Below, in pieces: positions 15,288 through 23,117 of a DNA stretch of 26,762 nt; positions within the stretch are counted from its first letter, which is position 1; every line of letters begins with the position of its first letter. Under the pieces are notes generated by a model that was given only the letters and a program-made list of their open reading frames with translations, searched no databases and had not been told where the DNA came from. The DNA is from an uncultured Collinsella sp. (GTDB taxonomy: Bacteria; Actinomycetota; Coriobacteriia; Coriobacteriales; Coriobacteriaceae): NCBI GenBank assembly GCA_902494625.1, contig CABUUB010000022.1:1-26762 (forward strand). The letters are read 5' to 3'. The translations under genes were made by a program, and so were the position numbers.

Positions 15288-18200
15288 GACGACGCATCGC
15301 TGGGCGGTCGCTCAGCAAAACCCCGAGCTCGAAAAGGAGCTTTCGGCTGGCCTGGGCATACCCGGGCTGGTGGCGCGCATTATGGTTGCGCACGGCATTA
15401 CATCCATCGAGGAAGGCCAGCTGTTTTTGACGCCTTCGCTCGATCGCGACTGGGCCGACCCACTCATTATCCCAGGCATGTCGGTCGTTGCCGACCGCGT
15501 TGAGCGCGCTATTCGCAACCACGAGCACATCGCGGTCTTTGGCGATTTTGACGTTGACGGTATTACGTCGACCTGCCTGTTGACCGAGGCACTGCGCACG
15601 TTTGGCGCCGATGTCACGCCGTTTATTCCGCATCGCTTTGACGAGGGCTACGGCCTGTCGCGTGCGGCGCTCGACCGCGTCAACGAGCTCGCCCAACCCA
15701 ACCTGATCGTGACCGTCGATAACGGCATTGCCGCCAAGGAAGAGGTTTCCTATCTGGAGAGCCTGGGGATCGATTTGGTGGTCACGGACCATCACGAGCC
15801 CTCCGACCAGGTGCCGCAGGGCGTGCCCCTGACCGACCCCAAGCTCGAGGACGAGGGTCCCTCGCGTGAGCTTGCCGGTGCCGGCGTGGCACTCAAGCTG
15901 GTGCAAGTTCTGGGCGAGCGTCTGGGCAAGCCGTCGTATTGGCGTTCGCTGATCGAGGTTGCGGCGCTGGGCACCGTGTCCGACATGATGCCGCTGACGC
16001 CCGAGAACCGCGCGCTGGTCGCCGAGGGCATCCAGCAGATGCGCGTGACCGCCCGCCCCGGCTATATCGCGCTGGCCGCGCTCGCCAAGGCGGACCTTTC
16101 GAGCATTACGGCGGATGGCCTGTCATTCTCGCTCATTCCCCGCTTAAACGCTGCCGGCCGCATGGCCGATCCCAAGCTGGCGCTCGACCTGCTGCTTGCC
16201 CGCGATCCTATCGAGGCAAGCGCGCTGGCGGCCGAGCTCGAGGAGATCAACCGGCAGCGTCGCGAGATCGAGGCGGAGCTCACACGCGATGCCATGGCAA
16301 AGGTCGAGGAGACCTATGATGGCGGTCGCGCAATCGTCGTGGGTGGCGAGGGCTGGCACGAGGGCGTCAAGGGTATCGTGGCGAGCCGCCTGACCAACCG
16401 TTATCACGTGCCGGCGCTGCTGTTCTCGATCGAAAACGGTATCGCTCGCGGTTCGGGTCGCTCGGTGGGCAAGGTCAACCTGTTCGACGCTGTCGAGCGC
16501 TGCTCCGATCTGCTGATTCGTCGCGGCGGACATGCGGGTGCGGTGGGCGTGACCATCGAGGCGTCCAAGCTCGACGAGTTCCGCCGTCGCCTTTCGGCCG
16601 TGCTATCGGAGCTTCCCGCCGAGGACTTTGAGGACACCGACGAGGTTGCCGCCACCGTTGACCTCTCCGAGCTGAATATCGAGACCATCGAGCAAATCTC
16701 CCGTCTTGAGCCGTTTGGCCAGGGCAACAAGGTGCCGCTGTTGGCGGCCGAGGGCGTGACAATGTGCGATCGCGCCGTGGTGGGCAAAACCGGCGAGCAC
16801 ATGCGCTTCGTGGCGACCGATGGCGCCGCGAGTGTGCCGGCCATTATGTTCCGCGTGCCGCAGATCGATAAGCTCATCAATTGCGATAGCGCCGTCGATT
16901 TGGTGTTCGAGGCCGTGGCCGAGCATTGGCAAGGTCGCGTAAAGCCAAAGCTCATGATCAAGGATGTCTTGGTCCGCGATACCACGGCGCCCAGCGTTGA
17001 CGACCCGGCATGTGAGCTTCGCCGCGGCGTGGAGCCTGCGGACGTCGGTCTTCGTCTGGAGTCCCGCAAGCGCCAAACGCTCGCCCAGCTTTCCTATACC
17101 GAGCTGACGCGCTCGCTTATCCATAGCTTTATCGGTTCGAACCAGCCGCACCGCGCGCAAGTCGAGGCGCTCGATGCCCTGGCCGATCACCAAAGTGTTC
17201 TGGCCGTTATGGGAACGGGGCGCGGCAAGTCTCTTATCTTCCATGTGCATGCCGCGCGCGAGGCGGTCCTTCGCGGGCGTGCGAGCATCTTTGTCTATCC
17301 GCTGCGCGCGCTCGTTGCCGACCAGGCCTATCACCTCTCGTCGACGATGGCCGCGCTCGGCATTGGCGTGGGCGTGCTGACCGGCGAGACCGTGGAGGCG
17401 GCGCGCGATGACGTGTTTGCCGGCTTGGCTTCGGGCCGCACCGGCATCGTGCTCACGACGCCCGAGTTCCTGTCCATTCACCGCGACCGCTTTGCGCGTT
17501 CGGGACGCATCGGTTTTGTCGTTATCGATGAGGCGCATCATGCCGGTCTTGCCAAGGGCGGTGACCGCAGCGCCTATCTCGACATGCCCGATATCCTCAA
17601 GGCCCTGGGCGACCCGGTCGTTCTGGCCACGACTGCCACCGCAACGGCTCCGGTTGTGGCCGAGCTCGCCCGCGTGCTACCGATTACCCGTACGGTGGTC
17701 GACGAGACGGTGCGCGAGAACTTGCAGCTCGAGGATGACCGAGACCTTGCGAGCCGCGAGAACCGCCTGGTGTCAATCGTGGCGACGGGGGAGAAGACCG
17801 TCATCTACGTCAACTCGCGCGACCAGTCCGTGGCGCTTGCTAAGACGCTGCGCAAGCGGGTACCCGATTGCGCGACCTGCATCGCGTTCTATAACGCGGG
17901 GCTTGCGCGCTCCGATCGTCGCCGTGTCGAGGAGGCGTTTCGTGACGGAAGCCTCAGTTGCATCGTTTCGACCTCTGCCTTTGGTGAGGGCGTGAACCTG
18001 CCCGATATCCGCCATGTCGTGCTCTACCACATGCCGTTTGGCGCCATCGAGTTCAACCAGATGAGCGGACGCGCCGGTCGCGACGGCCAACCTGCCGTGA
18101 TTCACCTGCTCTATTCGTCGCGTGACGCTCGCATTAACGAGCGCCTGCTCGACTGCTACGCGCCCGAGCGCGATGAGCTCGTCACGCTCTATCGAGCGCT

Positions 18201-18561
18201 GCAGACTATGTGGCGCTCCAACCGCGGCAAGACCGGAGACGACTCGTTTAGTGCGAGCGATATCGACATCGCGCAGATGTGCCTTGCCATCGATGCCCGC
18301 ACGCCGGTCGACGAGCGCTCGGTGGAAAGCGGCCTGGGAATCTTCGAAGAGCTTGGTTTCTGTCGCGTTTCGGGGTTTGACGACACCCGTCGCATCGCGA
18401 TGGCGGAAAACCCCGGCCGTGTGCAATTGAGCAGGTCAATCCGCTATTTGGAGGGCTTGCGCTCGCGCATGGAGTTCTCGGCTTTCCGGAGCTGGGCGCT
18501 CGATTCGTGCGCTTCTGATATGCTAGCCAAAGTTAACCGCCCGATCGTACCGCGGGCCTAG
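15274..18561 (+). CDS. recJ: RecJ single-strand exonuclease fused to a RecQ-like DEAH helicase
   Basis: A 1095-residue fusion. The first ~590 residues are RecJ, a 5'-3' single-strand DNA exonuclease of recombination and mismatch repair. They contain the DHH motifs GDFDVDGIT (90-98), TVDNG (from 147), TDHH (171-174) and GTVSDMMPL (from 233), and the DHHA1 motif RGGHAGAVG (from 417), followed by an OB-like segment. The last ~470 residues form an SF2 helicase: QPHRAQ resembles RecQ motif 0, Walker A is GTGRGKS (647-653), motif II is DEAH (752-755), then ATTATAT, and motif VI is QMSGRAGRDG (929-938). I see no RecQ zinc or HRDC domain. Typical RecJ proteins are about 560-790 residues. I prefer the ATG at 15274 (after GGTGGG) to a GTG at 15229. 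rel starts 15 bp downstream. Confidence 0.93.
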   Translation: MSSLKTTHRWAVAQQNPELEKELSAGLGIPGLVARIMVAHGITSIEEGQLFLTPSLDRDWADPLIIPGMSVVADRVERAIRNHEHIAVFGDFDVDGITSTCLLTEALRTFGADVTPFIPHRFDEGYGLSRAALDRVNELAQPNLIVTVDNGIAAKEEVSYLESLGIDLVVTDHHEPSDQVPQGVPLTDPKLEDEGPSRELAGAGVALKLVQVLGERLGKPSYWRSLIEVAALGTVSDMMPLTPENRALVAEGIQQMRVTARPGYIALAALAKADLSSITADGLSFSLIPRLNAAGRMADPKLALDLLLARDPIEASALAAELEEINRQRREIEAELTRDAMAKVEETYDGGRAIVVGGEGWHEGVKGIVASRLTNRYHVPALLFSIENGIARGSGRSVGKVNLFDAVERCSDLLIRRGGHAGAVGVTIEASKLDEFRRRLSAVLSELPAEDFEDTDEVAATVDLSELNIETIEQISRLEPFGQGNKVPLLAAEGVTMCDRAVVGKTGEHMRFVATDGAASVPAIMFRVPQIDKLINCDSAVDLVFEAVAEHWQGRVKPKLMIKDVLVRDTTAPSVDDPACELRRGVEPADVGLRLESRKRQTLAQLSYTELTRSLIHSFIGSNQPHRAQVEALDALADHQSVLAVMGTGRGKSLIFHVHAAREAVLRGRASIFVYPLRALVADQAYHLSSTMAALGIGVGVLTGETVEAARDDVFAGLASGRTGIVLTTPEFLSIHRDRFARSGRIGFVVIDEAHHAGLAKGGDRSAYLDMPDILKALGDPVVLATTATATAPVVAELARVLPITRTVVDETVRENLQLEDDRDLASRENRLVSIVATGEKTVIYVNSRDQSVALAKTLRKRVPDCATCIAFYNAGLARSDRRRVEEAFRDGSLSCIVSTSAFGEGVNLPDIRHVVLYHMPFGAIEFNQMSGRAGRDGQPAVIHLLYSSRDARINERLLDCYAPERDELVTLYRALQTMWRSNRGKTGDDSFSASDIDIAQMCLAIDARTPVDERSVESGLGIFEELGFCRVSGFDDTRRIAMAENPGRVQLSRSIRYLEGLRSRMEFSAFRSWALDSCASDMLAKVNRPIVPRA

Positions 18562-18576
18562 GGGAAGGGGACCTCG

Positions 18577-20937
18577 ATGGATGCCGCAGCCCGTACCGCC
18601 CATGATTCCACCCTCCAGCCGTTTTCGGAGATGGAGCACTATAAGCATGCCGATGAGCTGCCGCCCGAGATTATGGCGGACAGCTACGACAAGCTGGAGC
18701 GCCTGTGCCTCAAATATATGAATGAGGACGACTTCTCTAAGGTGGAGCAGGCCTACTGCTTTGCCGCCGAGAAGCACTGCAACCAAAAGCGGCGGTCGGG
18801 TGAGATGTACATCAACCATCCCGTCGAGGTGGCCATCATCTTGGCCGATCTCAAGATGGACTGCGATGTGGTGTGCGCCGCGCTGCTGCACGATACCGTC
18901 GAGGATACCGAGACCTCGCTTGCCGATGTTTCCGGCCTGTTTGGCGATACGGTGGCCGAGCTCGTCGATGGCGTGACCAAGCTCACCAACATCGAAGTCG
19001 ACAGCATGGACGAGAAGCAGGCGCTTACGCTGCGCAAGATGTTCCTCGCCATGTCCAAGGACATCCGCGTCATTATCGTTAAGCTTGCCGACCGTCTGCA
19101 CAACATGCGCACCCTTGCAGCTCTGCGCGAGGACCGTCGCCTGTTTAAGGCCCGCGAGACCATGGACGTGTATGCGCCCCTGGCCGACCGTCTGGGCATG
19201 AGCTCTATTAAGTGGGAGCTCGAGGACCTGTCCTTCTTCTACCTGGAACCCGATGCCTACCAGCGCATTGCGCGCATGGTGGCTGAGTCGCGCGAGGTTC
19301 GCGAGCGCTATCTGGCCGAGACCATCAAGACGCTCACCGACGAGCTCAACCGCATTGGCCTGGAGGGCTTCCAGATTAATGGCCGCTCCAAGCACTATTG
19401 GTCCATCTACCAAAAGATGAAGCGCAAGGGCAAGGAATTCTCCGAGATCTACGACCTGGTGGCGCTGCGCGTCATCACCCATTCGGTGCGCGATTGCTAC
19501 TCCACGCTCGGCGCGGTGCATACGCTGTGGCACCCCATGCCCGGTCGCTTTAAAGACTATATCGCCATGCCCAAGGTCAATAACTACCAGTCGCTCCACA
19601 CGACGGTTATCGGTCCCACGGCTCGTCCGCTCGAGATTCAGATTCGAACCTATGAGATGCATGAGCAGGCCGAGTACGGCATTGCCGCCCACTGGCTCTA
19701 TAAGAAATCGGGCGGATCGTCTGCTTCCAAGACCAATGACGCTCAACGTTTGGACGATCAGATCAACTGGCTTAAGCATTCGCTCGATTGGGCTGCGTCT
19801 GATGAGATCACCGACGCCAAGGAATACCTGCATTCGCTGAAGGTCGACCTCTTCGATCAAGAGATCTTCGTCTTTACGCCCAAGGGCGAGGTCATGGCGC
19901 TTCGTGCCGGCTCCACGCCGCTCGACTTTGCCTACGCCGTTCACACCGAGGTGGGCAACCATTGCGTCGGCGCTAAGATCAACGGTGCGGTGGCCCCGCT
20001 CACGCACGAGATCAAGACGGGCGACCGCGTTGAAATCCTGACCAACAAGAGTTCCAAGCCGTCGCGTGATTGGCTCAAGATCGTTAAGACGCCTTCCGCC
20101 AAGTCAAAGATCCGCCGCTATTTTGCCGCCGCGACCAAGGACGACGACGCTGCTGCCGGCCGCGATATACTGGCCAAGGACTTGCGCAAGCGCGGGTATG
20201 GCATCTCTACGCCGCGATCCACGCGTGCGCTCAACGCCGTGGCGGAGCAGCTGAACTTCAAGCAGCTCGAGGACCTGTTTGCCGCCGTGGGCGCCGGCAA
20301 GGTTGCCCCGCGCGCTGTGGGTAACAAGGTCGAGCAAATCTTGGACCCCAAGCCCGAGGAACAGCTCACCAAGGCCGAGGCTATCGCCGAGGTCGTGAAA
20401 CAGCCGGCCCGAGGCTCCAACCGAAAGCCGCAAAAGCGCGGCAAGAGCGCCAGCAACGGCATTATCGTCAAGGGCGAGAGCAACAGCGGCCTGCTGGTCC
20501 GTCTGGCGCATTGCTGCAATCCGGTGACGGGCGACGATATCGTCGGCTTCATCACGCGCGGTCGTGGCGTTTCGGTGCATCGCGCCAACTGCCCCAACGT
20601 CAAGGGTCTTATGGAGCATCCCGAGCGCATGATCGAAGTGGAGTGGGACGGCGCTGCCGACACCCTCTTCCAGGTCGAGATCGTGGTCGAGTGCCTGGAC
20701 CGCATGGGCCTGCTCAAGGATGTCACCATTGCCATTGGCGATGCGGGCGGCAATATCCTTTCTGCCGCCACGTCGACCAACCGCGAGGGTATTGCAACCC
20801 TGCGCTTTATGGTCGAGATCTCGGACGCGAGTGGTCTGGATCCGCTGCTGGCTTCTATCAGCAGCGTTGACTCGGTCTACGACGCACGCCGCCTGATGCC
20901 CGGCGAGGGTGGAGCCCAGCTTAAGCGCCGCGTTTAG
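18577..20937 (+). CDS. rel: Bifunctional (p)ppGpp synthetase/hydrolase Rel
   Basis: A 786-residue long RSH protein controlling the stringent response by making and degrading (p)ppGpp at the ribosome. Domain order is HD hydrolase (about 55-200, with His105-Asp106 in HDTVED), synthetase (about 235-370, with YDLVALRVI from 292), TGS (about 424-485, DLFDQEIFVFTPKGE), a Cys-rich linker (AHCCNP ... HRANCPN) and a C-terminal ACT domain (about 705-786). The RFKD motif (324-327) is of the RxKD type found in bifunctional enzymes, and the HD site is intact, so both activities are expected. The start is supported by two G-rich runs (AGGGGAAGGGG) just upstream. It follows recJ by 15 bp, implying one transcript. 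Confidence 0.96.
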   Translation: MDAAARTAHDSTLQPFSEMEHYKHADELPPEIMADSYDKLERLCLKYMNEDDFSKVEQAYCFAAEKHCNQKRRSGEMYINHPVEVAIILADLKMDCDVVCAALLHDTVEDTETSLADVSGLFGDTVAELVDGVTKLTNIEVDSMDEKQALTLRKMFLAMSKDIRVIIVKLADRLHNMRTLAALREDRRLFKARETMDVYAPLADRLGMSSIKWELEDLSFFYLEPDAYQRIARMVAESREVRERYLAETIKTLTDELNRIGLEGFQINGRSKHYWSIYQKMKRKGKEFSEIYDLVALRVITHSVRDCYSTLGAVHTLWHPMPGRFKDYIAMPKVNNYQSLHTTVIGPTARPLEIQIRTYEMHEQAEYGIAAHWLYKKSGGSSASKTNDAQRLDDQINWLKHSLDWAASDEITDAKEYLHSLKVDLFDQEIFVFTPKGEVMALRAGSTPLDFAYAVHTEVGNHCVGAKINGAVAPLTHEIKTGDRVEILTNKSSKPSRDWLKIVKTPSAKSKIRRYFAAATKDDDAAAGRDILAKDLRKRGYGISTPRSTRALNAVAEQLNFKQLEDLFAAVGAGKVAPRAVGNKVEQILDPKPEEQLTKAEAIAEVVKQPARGSNRKPQKRGKSASNGIIVKGESNSGLLVRLAHCCNPVTGDDIVGFITRGRGVSVHRANCPNVKGLMEHPERMIEVEWDGAADTLFQVEIVVECLDRMGLLKDVTIAIGDAGGNILSAATSTNREGIATLRFMVEISDASGLDPLLASISSVDSVYDARRLMPGEGGAQLKRRV

Positions 20938-20974
20938 TCGCGACGAACGTGCCACATTATCAATATTCGCTACA

Positions 20975-21000
20975 CTCGAGGCATCGTTTGATGCCTCGAG
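20975..21000 (+). promoter_or_regulatory. Perfect 11-bp hairpin in the leader before the metallo-hydrolase gene
   Basis: CTCGAGGCATC (20975-20985) pairs perfectly with 20990-21000 around GTTT. The following bases are TTCTATAGAG, with no T-run, so it is a poor terminator for rel. A -10-like TACACT (20971-20976) overlaps its left edge. It could be a weak terminator, a message-stabilising hairpin or an operator. Confidence 0.5.
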
Positions 21001-21021
21001 TTCTATAGAGAGGAGAGGGAC

Positions 21022-21705
21022 ATGAGTGCTATGTCCTTGGATTTAACTCCCAAGGGGTCGGTCGAGATCGAGACGCTCGTAAACGGTCCCATTCAGACCA
21101 ATAGCTATGCTCTTATTTCGGGCAATGAGTGCGTGATTATCGACCCTGCGTGGGAAGGCGAGCGCCTGGTGGAGCATATTCGAGCCGAACATCCCGGCGT
21201 ACGCGTGCTTGGCGCCGTATGCACTCATGGCCATGCCGATCATGTTGGTGGTGTTGCCGGCGTGCGAACCACCGTTGGCGAGGGCTGCCAGTATGAGCTG
21301 TGTGCTAAGGATGCGGCGGTGCCGCATACGAACATCAAGGAACAGCGAGCTATGTGGGGCATTGAGACGCCCGACCCCGGGGAGCCGACGTGCCTGCTCG
21401 CCGAGGGCGATGCTATCGAGGTGGGCGATATCTGCCTGCAGGTGATCGAGACACCAGGGCATACGCCGGGCGGAATCGTCTTGTTTGCTGCCACCGAGCA
21501 GGGGAACATTGCCTTTGTGGGCGACACCCTGTTTCCGGGCGGGCACGGCCGCACCGATCTTTCTGGAGGAGACGAGGCGGCGATTCTGCGCTCGCTCTCC
21601 AAGCTCGCCCGGCTTCTCCCGCCCGATACCGTTTGCCTAACCGGCCATGGCGATTCGACCACCATGGCACGCGAGCTCATGCAGAACCCTTTCATGCAGG
21701 TATAG
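21022..21705 (+). CDS. Metallo-beta-lactamase-fold hydrolase (glyoxalase II-like)
   Basis: A 227-residue cytosolic hydrolase. The zinc-binding motif THGHADH is at 68-74 (His69, His71, Asp73, His74), followed by a GHTPGG loop and FVGDTLFPGGHGRTDLSGG, with a late histidine in CLTGHGDST. This layout matches the small YcbL/glyoxalase-II-like group that hydrolyses thioesters such as S-lactoylglutathione or bacillithiol/mycothiol equivalents. The natural substrate is unknown. An ATG at 21022 preceded by GAGAGGAGAGGG is the best start. It probably forms its own unit, downstream of rel and upstream of fba. Confidence 0.88.
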   Translation: MSAMSLDLTPKGSVEIETLVNGPIQTNSYALISGNECVIIDPAWEGERLVEHIRAEHPGVRVLGAVCTHGHADHVGGVAGVRTTVGEGCQYELCAKDAAVPHTNIKEQRAMWGIETPDPGEPTCLLAEGDAIEVGDICLQVIETPGHTPGGIVLFAATEQGNIAFVGDTLFPGGHGRTDLSGGDEAAILRSLSKLARLLPPDTVCLTGHGDSTTMARELMQNPFMQV

Positions 21706-21735
21706 CTTTACAGTCGGCTTCTAAAGCACGAGAAG

Positions 21736-21859
21736 CGTCCAAACGTCAAGCTATTTTTCCCCAACGGGTCAATTTCGTAGGGCAAACGGTCAAAAAAGTC
21801 TGTTTGGACGATATTCGTGAACAAACGAACGTTTATGCTCGGGTGCGCCGTGGTAAAAT
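21736..21859 (+). promoter_or_regulatory. fba upstream region with separated 9-bp inverted repeat
   Basis: CGTCCAAAC (21736-21744) and GTTTGGACG (21802-21810) are exact reverse complements 57 bp apart. A -10-like TAAAAT lies at 21854-21859, with only a poor -35 about 16 bp upstream. The pair could be two half-operators for a looping regulator, or coincidence. Confidence 0.3.
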
Positions 21860-21899
21860 CACAGGCGTTATCGGAGCAACCTTACAGGAGGTTTCTTTT

Positions 21900-22766
21900 A
21901 TGCTCGTCAACGCAGCAGACATGCTCAAGAAGGCCGAGGCCGGCAAGTACGGTCTCGGTGCCTTCAACACCAACAACCTCGAGTGGACCCTGGCTATTCT
22001 CCAGGCCGCCGAGGAGGCCAAGTCTCCGCTGATCCTTCAGTGCACCGCTGGTGCCGCTAAGTGGATGGGCGGTTTCAAGGTCTGCGCCGACATGGTCAAG
22101 GCTGCCGTCGAGGCCACGGGCGTTACCGTTCCCGTCGCCCTTCACCTCGATCACGGTTCTTACGAGGACTGCTTCAAGTGCATCGAGGCCGGCTTCACGT
22201 CCATCATGTATGACGGCTCTCACGAGGAGACCTTCCAGCTTAACCTCGACCGCACCAAGGAGCTCGTTGAGCTTGCCCACTCCAAGGGCATGTCCATCGA
22301 GGCCGAGGTCGGCGGCATCGGCGGCACCGAGGACGGCGTGACCTCCAGCGGCGAGCTCGCTGATCCTGCTGAGTGCAAGCAGATTGCTGACCTGGGCGTC
22401 GACTTCCTCGCCTGCGGCATCGGCAACATCCACGGCGTCTATCCCGCCGACTGGGCTGGCCTTTCCTTCGAGCGTCTGGGCGAGATCAAGGCCCAAACCG
22501 GCGACCTGCCCCTCGTTCTGCACGGTGGCACCGGCATCCCCGAGGATCAGATCAAGAAGGCCATCTCCCTGGGCATCTCCAAGATCAACGTCAACACCGA
22601 CCTGCAGCTCGTCTTCGCTAAGGGCGTCCGCGAGTACATCGAGGCTGGCAAGGATCAGCAGGGCAAGGGCTTTGACCCCCGCAAGCTCCTCAAGCCTGGT
22701 CGCGACAACATCGTTGCCCGCACCAAGGAGCTCATGGAGGAGTTTGGCTCCGTCAACAAGGCGTAA
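21900..22766 (+). CDS. fba: Fructose-bisphosphate aldolase, class II
   Basis: A 288-residue zinc aldolase that splits fructose 1,6-bisphosphate into dihydroxyacetone phosphate and glyceraldehyde 3-phosphate in glycolysis. Asp84-His85 in ALHLDHGS are the catalytic aspartate and a zinc ligand. EAEVGGIGG, the HGVYP segment and VLHGGTGIPEDQIKKAI provide the remaining metal and phosphate sites, and ISKINVNTDLQ is the typical late motif. Length and sequence fit the GatY/KbaY-FbaA type. A tagatose-bisphosphate aldolase role is possible but less likely for a single-copy-looking gene. AGGAGG (21886-21891) sits eight bases before the ATG at 21900. Codon use is strongly biased, as expected of a highly expressed gene. 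Confidence 0.94.
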   Translation: MLVNAADMLKKAEAGKYGLGAFNTNNLEWTLAILQAAEEAKSPLILQCTAGAAKWMGGFKVCADMVKAAVEATGVTVPVALHLDHGSYEDCFKCIEAGFTSIMYDGSHEETFQLNLDRTKELVELAHSKGMSIEAEVGGIGGTEDGVTSSGELADPAECKQIADLGVDFLACGIGNIHGVYPADWAGLSFERLGEIKAQTGDLPLVLHGGTGIPEDQIKKAISLGISKINVNTDLQLVFAKGVREYIEAGKDQQGKGFDPRKLLKPGRDNIVARTKELMEEFGSVNKA

Positions 22767-22786
22767 GCGTCGCTAAACTTCCCGCC

Positions 22787-22878
22787 GGAAGCCCCGTCCC
22801 CCTACACTGTTTCCTTTGCGCTCACCTGGCTTCGCCAGAAGTCGCGCTAAGGAAACAGTTCCGGGGGACGGGGCTTCC
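22787..22878. repeat. 92-bp nested palindrome after fba
   Basis: Three stems nest. The outer is a perfect 16 bp (22787-22802 with 22863-22878, beginning GGAAGCCCCGTCCC). The middle is 15 of 16 bp (22806-22821 with 22844-22859, beginning ACTGTTTCC). The apical stem is CTGGC (22826-22830) with GCCAG (22834-22838). It starts 20 bp after the fba stop and may end the fba message, but there is no T-run. The outer arm has the same form (GGAAG-N4-GTCCC) as units in the 4213-4567 array. Confidence 0.9.
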
Positions 22879-23010
22879 TTCGTTTAACGCCGCAGGGTTA
22901 CGAGTCTGAATTAAGGTGGCTACTGGCTTCGCTAGGAGTCGCGCGACGGAATCAGCTCCGGGGAAACGGGGCCCCTTTGTTAACTCGCTACAGGGTTACT
23001 GGGCTGAATT
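22825..23010. repeat. Two diverged ~88-bp tandem copies
   Basis: 22825-22912 and 22922-23010 align along their length with a 97-bp shift. Shared landmarks are CTGGCTTCGC, AGTCGCG, an (A)CGGGG(C) run, CAGGGTTAC and a final CTGAATT. The first copy contains the right half of the nested palindrome; the second has decayed and has no matching left half. Together with 22767-22824 and 23011-23117 they fill a 351-bp gap in which I see no gene. Confidence 0.75.
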
Positions 23011-23053
23011 CATTTTTTATAGGTACCGTTTATCGGTGTTGAGGGTTCCTTTA

Positions 23054-23083
23054 TTGGGGCTTTCTTTTTTATCTCGCTACAAT
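23054..23083 (+). promoter_or_regulatory. Candidate promoter of the transglutaminase-like gene
   Basis: TACAAT (23078-23083) is a good -10 box. TTGGGG (23054-23059), 18 bp upstream, is a partial -35. The -10 contains the ATG at 23082, which argues that translation starts later, at 23118. Confidence 0.4.
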
Positions 23084-23117
23084 GGGCTTCAAGAGTTCTA
23101 ATGACTTGGAGTTTGGT

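Noticed and set aside
18523..20007. 494-codon minus-strand frame antisense to rel
   Set aside because: Shadow of the Rel coding frame; no motif or ribosome site.
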